Source: Saccharibacillus sacchari DSM 19268 (GTDB lineage: Bacteria > Bacillota > Bacilli > Paenibacillales > Paenibacillaceae). Taken from it: a DNA stretch of 64,000 nucleotides. Positions 1-9,668 of the stretch are shown one piece after another. The notes beneath the pieces are model-generated. The model was not told the DNA's origin. It saw only the letters and a program-made list of their open reading frames with translations, and made no database searches. A program made the translations under genes and the position numbers. The stretch spans positions 3,633,307 to 3,697,306 of the forward strand of contig NZ_KK073875.1 in assembly GCF_000585395.1 (NCBI RefSeq). The letters run 5' to 3'. The first letter of the stretch is position 1; each line of letters starts with the position of its first letter.

Positions 1-27
1 GACGGCGAAGGGTTGACGACCAAACGC

Positions 28-60
28 AAAAGGTCCCGGTTGCGAAAACCGGGACCTTTT
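28..60. terminator. bidirectional rho-independent terminator
   Basis: A perfect stem, GGTCCCGGTT paired with AACCGGGACC around a short GCGA-type loop, is flanked by AAAA on the left and TTTT on the right, so it can stop transcription in both directions. It lies just beyond the stop codon of the minus-strand lipoprotein gene and also after whatever gene precedes the window. Confidence 0.85.
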
Positions 61-75
61 GCTGAAACTGCTTGA

Positions 76-1113
76 TTACTGAACGGAGACTTTAAAATCG
101 AACGGCTTGAAATCCAGCGAATAGTCGTTGGTCGATCCGCCGACGATCAAGCGCAAATCGCCGTCTTCGGGATCAATCGGCCCGAAAGCCAAAATGCCCT
201 CGCTGCGGATACCCGGAAGAAGCTGGTTTTGAGGTTCGGGATAATCCGCGCGGAAATTGGTGGCTTGCTCGAATTGCGTGCTGCCTTGCGCGATCTTGGC
301 CGTGTGCGTGTAAAAAAGCCCTTCTCTATCCGTAGAATTTTCGACCGATAGGTACAACCGCGTTTCTTTTTCGGCAAATTCGACTTTTTCGAGCGTGACT
401 TTGAGTCCGTGTTGATCTTGGGTTTCGCCGACTTCGACGGTTCGAAGAGACGGAGAGAACCCGGTTATGTAGTCGACGACCTCGACAGACTGGGTCTTGA
501 TTTCGGGAAAGACCATCGGAGCGCCTGTCGTGCTAACCATTTCGGTGCTGCCTTTGACGATGCCTTTCACGCGAATGAAATCGCCTTTTTTGATCTCCTT
601 CATAGGAGTGCGCATAGAAATCAATACGTGTTTGCCGTAGTTGTCGGGGTCGGCGTAGACCTGGATAAACATCCCCCGGTCATGTTCCAACGGATCGTAC
701 GCCACCTGGGAAAAGAACTCCACGCGCTGTTTTTTGAAATCGTCGGGATTGGCGATCATCCGATCGAATTCTTTGTCGCTTAATACGGACGGGCTTGCGC
801 TTTCGGAATCGTTCGGTTCGGAAGGCGAAGTCGCAGGTTCGTTAATCTTCGGCATTTCCGCTTGTGCGGATTCCGACGGTTCGGCGGCCTCGGCCGGTTC
901 GCCGGATTCCGGGGACGTATCGGTTTCCGCGGTGTTTTCGGGTTCGGCAGTCTTTGCGGATTCCGTAGTCGGCGCGGTTTCTTCCGACGTATCGGCAGCA
1001 GCGTTCGCAGCGCCGGATGCCGAAGGACTCGTGGCCGCTTTCGTACCGCCGCAGCCGGACAACACGCCGAGCAGAAGCGCCGAGGCCGACAGCCATAAGA
1101 AAAATCGGTTCAT
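76..1113 (-). CDS. lipoprotein with Ser/Pro/Glu-rich linker and DUF4352-like C-terminal domain
   Basis: This 345-residue protein has a lipoprotein signal peptide ending in the lipobox LSGC, with Cys21 as the expected lipidation site. About 90 residues of low-complexity Ala/Ser/Glu/Pro/Thr sequence follow and would act as a flexible tether at the cell surface. Residues about 115-215 look like a small OB-type beta domain (pattern KKGDFIRVKGIVKG). Residues about 220-345 resemble the immunoglobulin-like DUF4352 domain common in Firmicute lipoproteins. An AAGGAG ribosome site sits 9 bases before the ATG. The gene stands alone between two terminator hairpins. Cell-surface location is well supported, but the function is unknown. 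Confidence 0.8.
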   Translation of the reverse strand: MNRFFLWLSASALLLGVLSGCGGTKAATSPSASGAANAAADTSEETAPTTESAKTAEPENTAETDTSPESGEPAEAAEPSESAQAEMPKINEPATSPSEPNDSESASPSVLSDKEFDRMIANPDDFKKQRVEFFSQVAYDPLEHDRGMFIQVYADPDNYGKHVLISMRTPMKEIKKGDFIRVKGIVKGSTEMVSTTGAPMVFPEIKTQSVEVVDYITGFSPSLRTVEVGETQDQHGLKVTLEKVEFAEKETRLYLSVENSTDREGLFYTHTAKIAQGSTQFEQATNFRADYPEPQNQLLPGIRSEGILAFGPIDPEDGDLRLIVGGSTNDYSLDFKPFDFKVSVQ

Positions 1114-1176
1114 GAATCATACTCCTTTCTGCGTACATAGACGATAAAATTTTACCAAAATCCGCAAGAGTTGACT

Positions 1177-1224
1177 AGGGCATGTACGCAAACTTAACGA
1201 CGTGCGGATTTTGCAGACGCGCCA
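1177..1224. repeat. small palindromic dispersed repeat, copy 1
   Basis: The arms AGGGCATGTACGCAAA and TTTGCAGACGCGCC form an imperfect inverted repeat. The whole unit aligns without gaps to the element at 18768-18816, including spacer length and the shared GATTTTGC and TACGCAAACT blocks. There is no T-tract, so it is not an ordinary terminator. It lies between the starts and ends of two minus-strand genes. It resembles the REP class of intergenic repeats. Confidence 0.6.
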
Positions 1225-1246
1225 CAAACCAACGGTCCGGACTTCG

Positions 1247-1285
1247 AAAAGCGCGATACCGAATGGGATCGGCATCGCGCTTTTT
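1247..1285. terminator. bidirectional rho-independent terminator
   Basis: AAAAGCGCGAT pairs with ATCGCGCTTTTT, and ACCGA with TCGG continues the stem inside it. The hairpin lies 40 bases past the stop of the minus-strand diguanylate cyclase gene, which it most likely terminates. Confidence 0.8.
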
Positions 1286-1324
1286 CGGGGCATTTTTATT
1301 CGTTGCTGCAATCGGGATTCCCGA

Positions 1325-2965
1325 TCACCCTGCCGTAACATCCTCTTCATGGAACGTTACTCGATTTTTACCTGTCTTTTTCGACAGATACAAGCATTCG
1401 TCCGCCGTCTGAATCACTTCGGTTACGCTGTGGTTGCGGCGCGTATAGAAGGCGACCCCGATACTGCACCCGATCGACAACTGATTCATTTCCACGATAA
1501 ACGGATTGTTGATCAGCTTCAGCACTTCGTTGGCCAACTTTTCGGCTTCCGCATAAGCGTCGCGCAGCGGGCTGCGCATGATCAGCAAGAATTCGTCTCC
1601 GCCGAGACGCACGGTGATGCCGTCTTGGCGCGTAGTCGTTTGGAGGCGCTGCGCGACTTTTTTCAACAAGATATCGCCTACTTGGTGGCCCAGCGTATCG
1701 TTGATCTTTTTAAAACCGTCCAGATCCAGATACATGAAGGCCAGCGTCTCCGAAGAAGGGTCGAAGCCTTCGATCGTATCCTCCAGATAGCGCTCCAGCG
1801 CCATGCGATTCGGGAGTTCCGTAAGCTGATCGTGAAGCGCGGCATTTTCCATATGACCGAGCGCGTTTTCCGTGCGAAGCAAAGAATCAAGCAAACTGCG
1901 AAGAGAACGCGACAAACTGCGAATATCCTTGAATCCTCTCGTTTCCGGAATTTCCGGCGCGCCGCCTTGACGAATCCGGTCTGCGGCACGCGTTAGCTTA
2001 CGGATCGGGCGCGAGATGAACTCGGCGGTCAACAAGCCGATTCCGGCAAAAAGAATGGAAGCGAGTATGGCGGCTATAATGATGTCTTGCTGAATTTTGC
2101 TGACCGGCGCGAACGCGACAGACTCCGGTTGGCGAACGAGCACCGTCCAGCCGAGTCCCGGATAATCCAGATACCCGTCACCCGAGGCGTAGCCGGTCAA
2201 ATAGTTTTCTCCGTCCGGCCAACGTTCAAGCACCCAAGAGTTCAAGCCGCTTTGCGCGCTGCCGACGCTTCCTAGATTGATCGGGCGTCCTGCCCAGCCG
2301 TCAGGCCCGAGCAGTACCGTATTGTCTTGCTTGCTTACGATAAAGAGTTCAAAGTCTTTGTCGTGATCGATTTGCGGCTGAAGAAGCGTGCGTTCGACTT
2401 CTTTCGCCCATTCCCAACTCAGATGCGCAGCCAAGACGCCGACCGTATCTCCCGCGTCATTTTTTACGGCATAACTCACATCGACGAATTGAAGAGGTTC
2501 ATCGCTCGGATTCGGGAGTAAGTTGGCGAGAAGTACCGCTTCATGAACGTCTCCAGTGAAAAAGCCTTTGATGCCTTCCATGAACACAGGGCGTTCCGCG
2601 ATGTTTTTGCCTACCAGAATGCCATCCGTTGCGGCCAATACTTTGCCTTCGGCATTCATGAATCCGATCCAAGAGAATGAAGTGAAGCTGGATTGCAACT
2701 GATCGAGCAGCACTTGAACGGCTTTTGGATCTGAGCCGTCCTTGAGCGGATCGAGTTCCGTCAGTAACTTTACTTCGCTGGACCGCGACCACATGAAGTT
2801 ATCCATTTTGTCCGACATCTGATAAGCCGTTCCGGCCAAAGATACGCCAATCTCTTGCTCGATGGCGGCAGTAGAACGTTGACTCATGAGAGATCCCAGG
2901 GTCGCACTGAGCAGAATGACGAATGCGACGAAGATCAGAGCCAGAAAAGTCCGTATTTTAATCAT
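1325..2965 (-). CDS. membrane-bound diguanylate cyclase (extracytoplasmic sensor, HAMP, GGDEF)
   Basis: The protein has 546 residues. A transmembrane helix at about 7-28 is followed by an extracytoplasmic dCACHE-like sensor (about 30-285), a second membrane helix (about 293-315), a HAMP segment beginning SRPIRKLTRAADRI, and a C-terminal GGDEF domain (about 375-540) with the canonical catalytic motif RLGGDEF. It should make cyclic di-GMP from two GTP at the inner face of the membrane in response to an outside ligand. The inhibitory I-site has RQDG where RxxD is expected, so the Asp is absent and product feedback may be weak. A GGAGG site 7 bases upstream supports the ATG. Function is confident; the ligand is unknown. 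Confidence 0.92.
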   Translation of the reverse strand: MIKIRTFLALIFVAFVILLSATLGSLMSQRSTAAIEQEIGVSLAGTAYQMSDKMDNFMWSRSSEVKLLTELDPLKDGSDPKAVQVLLDQLQSSFTSFSWIGFMNAEGKVLAATDGILVGKNIAERPVFMEGIKGFFTGDVHEAVLLANLLPNPSDEPLQFVDVSYAVKNDAGDTVGVLAAHLSWEWAKEVERTLLQPQIDHDKDFELFIVSKQDNTVLLGPDGWAGRPINLGSVGSAQSGLNSWVLERWPDGENYLTGYASGDGYLDYPGLGWTVLVRQPESVAFAPVSKIQQDIIIAAILASILFAGIGLLTAEFISRPIRKLTRAADRIRQGGAPEIPETRGFKDIRSLSRSLRSLLDSLLRTENALGHMENAALHDQLTELPNRMALERYLEDTIEGFDPSSETLAFMYLDLDGFKKINDTLGHQVGDILLKKVAQRLQTTTRQDGITVRLGGDEFLLIMRSPLRDAYAEAEKLANEVLKLINNPFIVEMNQLSIGCSIGVAFYTRRNHSVTEVIQTADECLYLSKKTGKNRVTFHEEDVTAG

Positions 2966-3138
2966 CCAACAACCTCCGCAAGCAATATACCCAATTCATT
3001 ACTACCTATATCGTGCGAAGCTGACTGAATGTGAAGAGACTTTGAAGGATTTATAAGAAATTTCGACAAAAATTGCGTAAATGCTCGAAAATTATGTGTT
3101 AATCGGTACATATCAAGCGAAATAAGGCGAAAAGACGC

Positions 3139-3167
3139 AAAAAAGACGCTCTTCCGAGGAAGGCGTC
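3139..3167 (-). terminator. rho-independent terminator
   Basis: Read on the minus strand, GACGC, then an inner CTTCCTCGGAAG hairpin, then GCGTC is followed by six T. It sits directly after the VOC gene that ends at 3208. Confidence 0.8.
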
Positions 3168-3207
3168 CGCGAATATTAAAGTGAAAGGCAAAGCGAATGA
3201 CGGAAAA

Positions 3208-3639
3208 TCAGGCTTGAGCCGGAGGAACGTTAACTTGGAAAAAGACGCCGAATTGATCGACCACTTGACCGTAAGCAGGACTGAAGAACGTTTCTTGCAA
3301 AGGCATTACGATGTTGGTGCTGCCTTCGCACAGCGCATCGAAAATCTCGCGTGCGCGCGCAGCGTCCTCAATACCGATTGAGACCGTCACATTGTTGCCA
3401 ATCCGGTAAGGCATGCCTGGATAGGTGTCGGACAACATCAGCTGCTGCGAACCGGCGACCACCCGAACATGCGTAATCCGGGATCTGACTTCTTCGGGCG
3501 CAGGACCGTTCGGTCCGTCGGGCATATCGCCGAACGTCATTTTGTCGACCACTTCGCCTCCGAGCGCCTTGGCATAAAAATCAGCAGCTTCTCCGGCATT
3601 TCCGTCCATCACCAGATAGGGAACCCATTGCATACTCAC
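3208..3639 (-). CDS. VOC-family (PhnB/glyoxalase-like) protein
   Basis: This 143-residue protein has the paired beta-alpha-beta-beta-beta modules of the vicinal oxygen chelate fold. It resembles the PhnB / 3-demethylubiquinone-type subgroup, with the opening pattern VPYLVMDGNAGEAADFY and the closing pattern YGQVVDQFGVFFQV. Such proteins bind a metal and small molecules, and the substrate cannot be told from sequence. A GTG start at 3639 is chosen because AAGGAG lies 11 bases upstream; an internal ATG two codons later would be too far from it. The gene is monocistronic with its own terminator. Confidence 0.85.
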   Translation of the reverse strand: MSMQWVPYLVMDGNAGEAADFYAKALGGEVVDKMTFGDMPDGPNGPAPEEVRSRITHVRVVAGSQQLMLSDTYPGMPYRIGNNVTVSIGIEDAARAREIFDALCEGSTNIVMPLQETFFSPAYGQVVDQFGVFFQVNVPPAQA

Positions 3640-3905
3640 GATTGGTTCAGCTCCTTTTAATTGAAATACTCGCTTTCCATTTTATCCTACAAATCGAACG
3701 CGTGTTTGTGAAGCGGTATTTTTGTTAACCAATTATCAGAAAAACTGATGAATGTCATAAAAGGAATCGAATTGACCCCTTTTTGCCCGTATGATACCGT
3801 CAAGAGAGCAAAAGAAATTCTGATCGAATAACTAGGAATTTAAATGATCGGCAGACAATCGAGCCCATGAATCGATAAGAATGAAGCCGTGCGAGGTGGA
3901 AAACC

Positions 3906-5747
3906 ATGGAATTGAACGTAACCAACAGCCCATTTAATCAACAGCAGACTGAACTGCTCAATCAACTTCTCCCTACCTTGAACGGTCATCAGCGAATCTG
4001 GTTGACCGGCTATCTGGCGGCTCAAGCTTCGGTAGCGGCAATCGGCGGCGCGGAATCGCAAAGTACAGGTCAATCGCTTGCCCCTGCGGCCGCCGCGGTC
4101 CCGGCCGCGCCTTCCGCTCCGCGGGAAGTTACCATCCTGTTCGGTTCGCAGACCGGCAACGGCAGCGGGCTCGCCAAGAAATTGGCGAAGCGTCTGGAGG
4201 AGCAGCAGGTGAAGACGGAAGTGCTATCCATGGCCGACTTCAAGCCCGCGAATCTGAAAAAGCTCGAAAATCTGCTCATCATCGTCAGTACGCACGGAGA
4301 AGGCGATCCGCCGGACAACGCGCTGGCTTTCCATGAGTTCCTTAACAGCAAACGCGCGCCGAAGCTGGAGAGCCTGAACTACTCCGTGTTGGCGCTCGGC
4401 GACACCTCTTACGAATTTTTCTGCCAGACCGGCAAAGACTTCGATGCACGGTTGGCGGAACTGGGCGCTTCGCGTCTGGTTGATCGGGCCGATTGCGACG
4501 TGGACTTCGACGAGACGGCCGGGGAGTGGATGAAGGCGGTGACGGAATCGCTGAGCGCGACTCCGGCCGCTGCGACGACCGCGGCGGAATCGGCGGCTCC
4601 GCTCAGCGCCGACCCGGAGTCCGAATACTCGCGCAGTAACCCTTTCCGGGCCGAAGTGCTGGAGAATCTGAACTTGAACGGCCGGGGTTCCGCGCGGGAG
4701 ACGCGCCATCTGGAGCTGTCGCTCGAAGGATCGGGCCTGACGTACGAACCGGGCGACAGCCTGGGCGTCTACCCGGAAAATCATCCGCGCCTCGTGGACG
4801 AGATCATCGAAGCGATGGGATGGAACGCGGAAGAACAAGTGGCAACAGGCAAAAGCGGTACTGCCGCATTGCGGGAAGCCTTGCATCATTACTTCGAGAT
4901 TACCGTATTGACCAAGCCGCTGATCGAACAGGCGGCGAAGCTGACGGGTAACGAGCGGCTGTTGAAACTGGCTTCGCCGGAATCGGCCGAAGAGCTGCGC
5001 GCTTACCTTGGCGAAAACGATCTGCTGGACCTGATCCGCGACTTTAATCTCAAAGGATTGAGCGCGGCGGAACTGACAGGCCTTTTGCGTAAAATTCCGG
5101 CTCGCTTGTATTCGATCGCCAGCAGTTCGAAAGCAACCCCGGACGAAGTGCATCTGACCGTGCGCACCGTGCGTTACGCTTGCGGCGGACGCGACCGTTA
5201 CGGCGTCTGCTCCGTGCAGATGGCGGAACGGTTGGAGCCGGGCGACGCGCTTCCGGTATTCGTGCAGCACAACCCGAACTTTAAGCTGCCGGAGAACCCC
5301 GACACGCCGATTATCATGATCGGACCGGGTACGGGCGCAGCGCCTTTCCGTTCCTTCTTGGCCGAACGCGAAGAAACGGATGCGCGCGGCAAAACATGGA
5401 TGTTCTACGGCGATCAGCATTTCGCGACGGACTTCCTTTACCAAACCGAGTGGCAGCGTTGGATCAAGGACGGCGTGCTCACGAAGATGGATGTTGCCTT
5501 TTCCCGCGATACGGCCGAGAAGGTCTATGTCCAACATCGCATGATGGAGAAAAGCCAAGAGCTGTACGAATGGATCAATAGCGGAGCTGCCGTGTACGTC
5601 TGCGGCGACGAGAAAAATATGGCCCACGACGTGCATGGAGCTTTGGAGACAATCATCGCGCAGGGCGGCGGTTTGAGTCCCGAACAGGCTTCGGAATACC
5701 TGCTTCGCATGCAACAAGAGAAGCGCTATCAGCGCGACGTATATTAA
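3906..5747 (+). CDS. cysJ: sulfite reductase [NADPH] flavoprotein alpha-component
   Basis: The 613-residue product carries FMN and FAD and passes electrons from NADPH to the CysI hemoprotein for reduction of sulfite to sulfide in cysteine synthesis. The N-terminal 50 residues are typical of the Bacillus-type family, followed by an Ala/Pro-rich linker. A flavodoxin domain (about 73-215) contains FGSQTGNGSG. The FAD-binding domain (about 240-460) contains the RLYSIASSS motif. The NADP-binding domain contains IGPGTGAAPFRSFL and ends in the characteristic aromatic DVY terminus. Length matches the family. A 61-base gap separates it from cysI, so the two are probably co-transcribed. Confidence 0.97.
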   Translation: MELNVTNSPFNQQQTELLNQLLPTLNGHQRIWLTGYLAAQASVAAIGGAESQSTGQSLAPAAAAVPAAPSAPREVTILFGSQTGNGSGLAKKLAKRLEEQQVKTEVLSMADFKPANLKKLENLLIIVSTHGEGDPPDNALAFHEFLNSKRAPKLESLNYSVLALGDTSYEFFCQTGKDFDARLAELGASRLVDRADCDVDFDETAGEWMKAVTESLSATPAAATTAAESAAPLSADPESEYSRSNPFRAEVLENLNLNGRGSARETRHLELSLEGSGLTYEPGDSLGVYPENHPRLVDEIIEAMGWNAEEQVATGKSGTAALREALHHYFEITVLTKPLIEQAAKLTGNERLLKLASPESAEELRAYLGENDLLDLIRDFNLKGLSAAELTGLLRKIPARLYSIASSSKATPDEVHLTVRTVRYACGGRDRYGVCSVQMAERLEPGDALPVFVQHNPNFKLPENPDTPIIMIGPGTGAAPFRSFLAEREETDARGKTWMFYGDQHFATDFLYQTEWQRWIKDGVLTKMDVAFSRDTAEKVYVQHRMMEKSQELYEWINSGAAVYVCGDEKNMAHDVHGALETIIAQGGGLSPEQASEYLLRMQQEKRYQRDVY

Positions 5748-5808
5748 TTTCACAGCATGGACAAATAGATGGAAAAGGGCCGTTTGAACGCGAAAGGGGA
5801 AGCTTGAT

Positions 5809-7536
5809 ATGACGCAGCAAACCGAATGGAAAAAGTATCCGCCGCACGATCGGCCGCATAGCGATGTCGAGGATATTAAGCGTAACAGCGATTATTTGCG
5901 GGGCAGTCTCGTCGAGACGTTGAAAGATCCGTTGACCGGTTCGATTCCGGAAGACGATAACCGCCTGATGAAACACCACGGCAGTTATATGCAGGACGAC
6001 CGCGATTTGCGAAACGAGCGCAGCAAGTCGAAGCTTGAGCCGGCGTATCAGTTCATGCTCCGCGTTCGCGCCTCCGGCGGCGTCGTAACGCCCGAGCAAT
6101 GGCTGATGATGGACAGCATCTCGCACAAATACGGCAACGATACGATTCGTCTCACCACGCGCCAATCGTTCCAACTTCACGGCGTGCTCAAATGGAATTT
6201 GAAAAACACGATCCGCGAAGTCAACGACGCGCTGCTCAGCACGCTTGCGGCTTGCGGCGACGTGAACCGGAACGTGATGTGCAATCCGAATCCGTATCAG
6301 TCCGAGGTTCATTCCGAAGTGTACGAATGGGCGGATAAAGTCAGCCGTCACCTCGATCCGCGCACCCGCGCTTATCACGAGATTTGGTTGGATGAGGAAA
6401 AGGTCGTGGATAGCCGCGAGCAGGACCCGGAGCCGATCTACGGCCATGTGTACCTGCCGCGTAAATTCAAGATCGGCATTGCGGTTCCCCCGTCCAACGA
6501 CGTCGATGTGTTCTCGCAGGATTTGGGCTTGATCGCGATCGTGGAAAACGGCCGACTGGTCGGATTCAACGTCACCGTCGGCGGCGGCATGGGCATGTCG
6601 CACGGCGATAACAAGACGTATCCGCAGCTCGGCAAGCTGATCGGCTTTATTACGCCGGAGCAATCCGTCGATCTGGCGGAAAAGGTCGTGACGATTCAAC
6701 GGGACTACGGCGATCGCGCGGTGCGCAAACACGCCCGCTTCAAATACACGATCGATGATCGCGGGCTCGATTGGTTCGTAAGCGAGCTGCATGCCCGTCT
6801 CGGCTGGGAGCTTCAAGCGGCACGCGACTTCAGCTTCGACCATAACGGTGACCGTTACGGCTGGATCAAAGGCAGCAACGGCAAATGGCATCAGACGCTG
6901 TTTATCGAAAACGGGCGGATTGCCGATTTCGAGAACTACCCGCTCATGACGGGTTTGCGCGAGATTGCCCGGATTCACGACGGCGACTTCCGCCTGACCG
7001 CGAACCAGAATCTGATCATCGGCAACGTCAGCACTCAGAAAAAACGCAAAATCGATGCTTTGATCAAAAAGTATAATCTCACGGACGGTCTTCATTATTC
7101 AGCTTTGCGTCGCAGCTCGATGGCGTGCGTGGCGCTTCCGACCTGCGGTCTGGCAATGGCCGAATCCGAGCGCTATCTGCCGGGGCTGATCGATAAGCTG
7201 GAACCGATGCTGGAAGAAGCCGGCTTGCGGGAAAAAGAAATCGTGATCCGCATGACGGGCTGCCCGAACGGTTGCGCGCGCCCGATGCTTGCGGAGCTGG
7301 CCTTCATCGGCAAAGGACCGGGCAAATACAATATGTATCTCGGCGGCGCGCATGACGGAGCCCGCTTGAATAAACTGTACAAGGAAAATATCGGCGAAGA
7401 AGAGATTCTGTCCTCGCTGAAGCCGATTATCGGACGCTATGCGAAAGAACGTTTGGACGGCGAACATTTCGGCGATTTCGCGGTGCGCTCGGGTTACGTG
7501 GAAGCCGTTCGCGACGGACGGCAGTTCCACGCGTGA
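5809..7536 (+). CDS. cysI: sulfite reductase [NADPH] hemoprotein beta-component
   Basis: The 575-residue product is the siroheme and [4Fe-4S] subunit that reduces sulfite to sulfide by six electrons, working with the upstream CysJ in the cytoplasm. The cluster ligands are visible as CVALPTC (Cys440 and Cys446) and CPNGC (Cys485 and Cys489), followed by the usual beta-hairpin sequence of the family. The two repeated ferredoxin-like domains of nitrite/sulfite reductases cover the full length. The AAGGGG ribosome site precedes the ATG. A strong terminator follows. No other sulfate-assimilation genes (cysH, cysC, cysN) are adjacent. Confidence 0.97.
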   Translation: MTQQTEWKKYPPHDRPHSDVEDIKRNSDYLRGSLVETLKDPLTGSIPEDDNRLMKHHGSYMQDDRDLRNERSKSKLEPAYQFMLRVRASGGVVTPEQWLMMDSISHKYGNDTIRLTTRQSFQLHGVLKWNLKNTIREVNDALLSTLAACGDVNRNVMCNPNPYQSEVHSEVYEWADKVSRHLDPRTRAYHEIWLDEEKVVDSREQDPEPIYGHVYLPRKFKIGIAVPPSNDVDVFSQDLGLIAIVENGRLVGFNVTVGGGMGMSHGDNKTYPQLGKLIGFITPEQSVDLAEKVVTIQRDYGDRAVRKHARFKYTIDDRGLDWFVSELHARLGWELQAARDFSFDHNGDRYGWIKGSNGKWHQTLFIENGRIADFENYPLMTGLREIARIHDGDFRLTANQNLIIGNVSTQKKRKIDALIKKYNLTDGLHYSALRRSSMACVALPTCGLAMAESERYLPGLIDKLEPMLEEAGLREKEIVIRMTGCPNGCARPMLAELAFIGKGPGKYNMYLGGAHDGARLNKLYKENIGEEEILSSLKPIIGRYAKERLDGEHFGDFAVRSGYVEAVRDGRQFHA

Positions 7537-7603
7537 TCGAACCAAGCCGATTTGATCGGAAATGATCCGGTCATGCCGGGCGATTTGAACGCCGAAACAC
7601 TCG

Positions 7604-7652
7604 AAAAGACGAAAAGCAGGGCCGCCGCGCCGACTGCTTTTCGTCTTTTTTT
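7604..7652 (+). terminator. rho-independent terminator of cysJI
   Basis: AAAAGACGAAAAGCAG pairs perfectly with CTGCTTTTCGTCTTTT across a GC-rich loop and is followed by more T residues. It marks the end of the cysJI transcript. Confidence 0.88.
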
Positions 7653-7670
7653 AGTGCGTATAAGCAAACT
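7652..7670. repeat. possible half copy of the small palindromic repeat
   Basis: TAGTGCGTATAAGCAAACT matches the left arm of the repeat at 18767-18785 at 16 of 19 positions, but no matching right arm follows. It may be a decayed copy or chance. Confidence 0.25.
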
Positions 7671-7811
7671 CGTACGTACCGAAATGCCGAACGCTCAACA
7701 AATCGCTTGTCTTTGTCGATTGTATGTCTCCGGCTTCCGATTTACGCTGAAAAGGCAAACGGCGCCGATTCGGAGGCCGTCATCATTCGATAACGGAAAG
7801 AGGTCGTGAAC

Positions 7812-8795
7812 ATGGAAAATCAACAAACGGCAAGCGGTTCGAACAAGACGATGAAAGCCGCGTTGTATCGCGAATACGGAGGTCCCGAGCAGATCGTCGT
7901 GGAGCGCATTCCGATGCCGGTTCCTGCCGCCGGGGAAGTATTGGTTCGGATCGCGGGCAGCGGATTCAATATCGTGGACAATGTGCTGAGGGCCGGTTAT
8001 ATGAGCGGTCAATTCCCGCAAGCCTTCCCGTTCGTGCCCAACATCGAATTGTCGGGCACGGTCGCGGCGGTCGGCGAAGGCGTCACGCGTTGGAGCGCGG
8101 GCGACCGCGTGTATCAATCCAGAACGTTGACCCAAAGCGGAGGCGCGGCGGAATATGCGATCGCCGAAGCAAACGGCTTGGCGGCGGCGCCGCAAACGCT
8201 GGATTTGGCCGACGCGGGCGGCGTGCCGCTATGCGCGCTGACCGCTTGGCAAGCCTTGTTCGAACACGGCGCTTTGAAGGCCGGGCAGCGGGTGATGATC
8301 GTAGGCGCGTCGGGCAGCGTAGGGCATTACGCCGTTCAGTTTGCCCGGAGTGCGAATGCTTACGTGATCGGGGTCTCGTCCGCTTCTTCTTCGGCGCAGG
8401 TCAAAGAACTGGGCGCGGACGCAACGCTCGATTATGCAGAAGACGATTGGACGCGGGCGATCGTCGAACCGTTGGACCTGATCGTCAACGTATCGCTGGC
8501 CGAGCCGGATCAGGTCAACGCTTGGATGCAACTGCTTCGCGAAGGCGGGGCGCTGATCAGTGCTTGGTCGCCTGTCGACGAAGAAATTGCTCGGGACCGC
8601 GGCGTCACGGGCAAAATGATCCATATGCACGGCGATGCCGGACAGTTGGCGGATATTACGCGGCTAATCGACGACGGCGTGGTGAAGATCCGCATCGACG
8701 AACGCATCGGATTGGCCGGCTTGCGCGACGTGCATGCGCGAAGTGCCGCAGGCACGCTTCGCGGCAAAGTGTTGATCGTTCCCGAAGAAGCCTGA
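7812..8795 (+). CDS. NADPH:quinone oxidoreductase-like MDR-family protein
   Basis: This 327-residue protein belongs to the zinc-independent quinone oxidoreductase branch of the medium-chain dehydrogenase/reductase superfamily. It has the GroES-like N-terminal half and a Rossmann half with the nucleotide motif VGASGSVGHYAVQFA at about 160. The Cys/His zinc ligands of true alcohol dehydrogenases are missing. It probably reduces quinones or enones with NADPH. The ATG at 7812 lies 8 bases after AAAGAGG and is preferred to the GTG at 7806, which is too close. It converges with the TetR gene 28 bases downstream. Confidence 0.85.
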   Translation: MENQQTASGSNKTMKAALYREYGGPEQIVVERIPMPVPAAGEVLVRIAGSGFNIVDNVLRAGYMSGQFPQAFPFVPNIELSGTVAAVGEGVTRWSAGDRVYQSRTLTQSGGAAEYAIAEANGLAAAPQTLDLADAGGVPLCALTAWQALFEHGALKAGQRVMIVGASGSVGHYAVQFARSANAYVIGVSSASSSAQVKELGADATLDYAEDDWTRAIVEPLDLIVNVSLAEPDQVNAWMQLLREGGALISAWSPVDEEIARDRGVTGKMIHMHGDAGQLADITRLIDDGVVKIRIDERIGLAGLRDVHARSAAGTLRGKVLIVPEEA

Positions 8796-8823
8796 TCGCG
8801 AGCTCGAGCGCGAGGCCGAATCT

Positions 8824-9417
8824 CTAACGCAAAATACGCTGCATCGCCATCAATTCGTTATAAATCAACGCCAGCTCCTCGGCCGATTCGTTTTGTCCCC
8901 GTTCCAGCCAAGCTTCCATGATGCCGAGCAGCAGCGAAGCGGTATAGGCGGTAAAATAATCGGGAGGAACCGAAGGGTGCCTCTCGAAAATACGACTGTT
9001 GTCCAGCTTTCTATGAAAGCTTCCGGCAACAGTCTTTTTGAGTTTCGCGGGAAAACCCGCTTCTCCTTTTTTGCCGGACAGCAGTTCGAACAGTTCGGCA
9101 TGGTGCGCGAAATAGGCGAAAATCGCCGTGAACTGCGGATAAGGCTTTTTTTCCAAGTAATGACGGTAAGTCTCGCCAAAATCGATCGCCACGATCAGCA
9201 CCTGCAGGAGTCCTTCCAACAGCTCGTTTTGAATCTGCGCCATCAGATCGTATTTGTCCGAATAGTGCAAGTAAAACGTTCCGCGATTGATTGCTGCTTT
9301 TTCTACGATTTGACGAATGGTTACTTTGTCGAAACCCGATTCTCGGACTGATTCGATAAACGTTTCGCGAATGGCGGCTCGGGTTCGCTCGTTCATTTGT
9401 TGGTGGATGGACGGCAT
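8824..9417 (-). CDS. TetR/AcrR-family transcriptional regulator
   Basis: This 197-residue protein has an N-terminal TetR helix-turn-helix (residues about 8-55), with the characteristic pattern TIRQIVEKAAINRGTFYLHY and a following DK(Y) segment. A helical C-terminal ligand-binding domain of the type seen in TetR_C_7-like repressors follows. The start at 9417 is chosen for the AAGGAG site 6 bases upstream; a longer form would begin at 9453. It faces the quinone oxidoreductase gene tail to tail, so whether it regulates that gene is uncertain. Confidence 0.88.
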   Translation of the reverse strand: MPSIHQQMNERTRAAIRETFIESVRESGFDKVTIRQIVEKAAINRGTFYLHYSDKYDLMAQIQNELLEGLLQVLIVAIDFGETYRHYLEKKPYPQFTAIFAYFAHHAELFELLSGKKGEAGFPAKLKKTVAGSFHRKLDNSRIFERHPSVPPDYFTAYTASLLLGIMEAWLERGQNESAEELALIYNELMAMQRILR

Positions 9418-9623
9418 GTTTCGCTCCTTTGTCGGCCGGGTTCTTTTCTCCATTTAAACACGAAATCCGATCGGGACAAACAGCGAAAAAGCAACTTTGC
9501 GAAAAAGCCGCCGGCTCGATGTTCTTTTTTGTCGGCTTCATGCTTTGAATTTGGGGTAATGGAAAAAATAAGATCCTTCAAAAGTGTTTGCTTGCTTTTT
9601 CATTGGGTTATATATTACACAGG

Positions 9624-9652
9624 TTGACTTCTTGTATATACAGGAGTAGAAT
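9624..9652 (+). promoter_or_regulatory. sigma-A promoter of the trehalose operon
   Basis: TTGACT at 9624-9629 and TAGAAT at 9647-9652 are separated by exactly 17 bases. One of the two TreR operators lies inside the spacer. The rest of the interval from 9418 to 9768 holds the second operator and an untranslated leader, with no other coding signal. Confidence 0.85.
9632..9642. promoter_or_regulatory. TreR operator 1
   Basis: TTGTATATACA matches the Bacillus subtilis TreR operator TTGTATATACAA except for its last base. It lies between the -35 and -10 hexamers of the tre promoter, so bound repressor would block RNA polymerase. Confidence 0.85.
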
Positions 9653-9668
9653 CGGCTTCGACACATAC

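Noticed and set aside
3772-3795. Promoter TTGACC / TATGAT before cysJ
   Set aside because: The spacer is only 12 bases, so this pairing is not a plausible sigma-A promoter; the true promoter was not identified.
4224-5753. 509-codon open frame on the minus strand opposite cysJ
   Set aside because: It lies fully opposite a confident cysJ gene, has no recognisable domain, and is explained by the G/C codon bias of the sense gene.
5653-7095. 480-codon open frame opposite cysI
   Set aside because: Same reason: antisense shadow of a confident gene with Arg/Val/Ala-rich nonsense composition.
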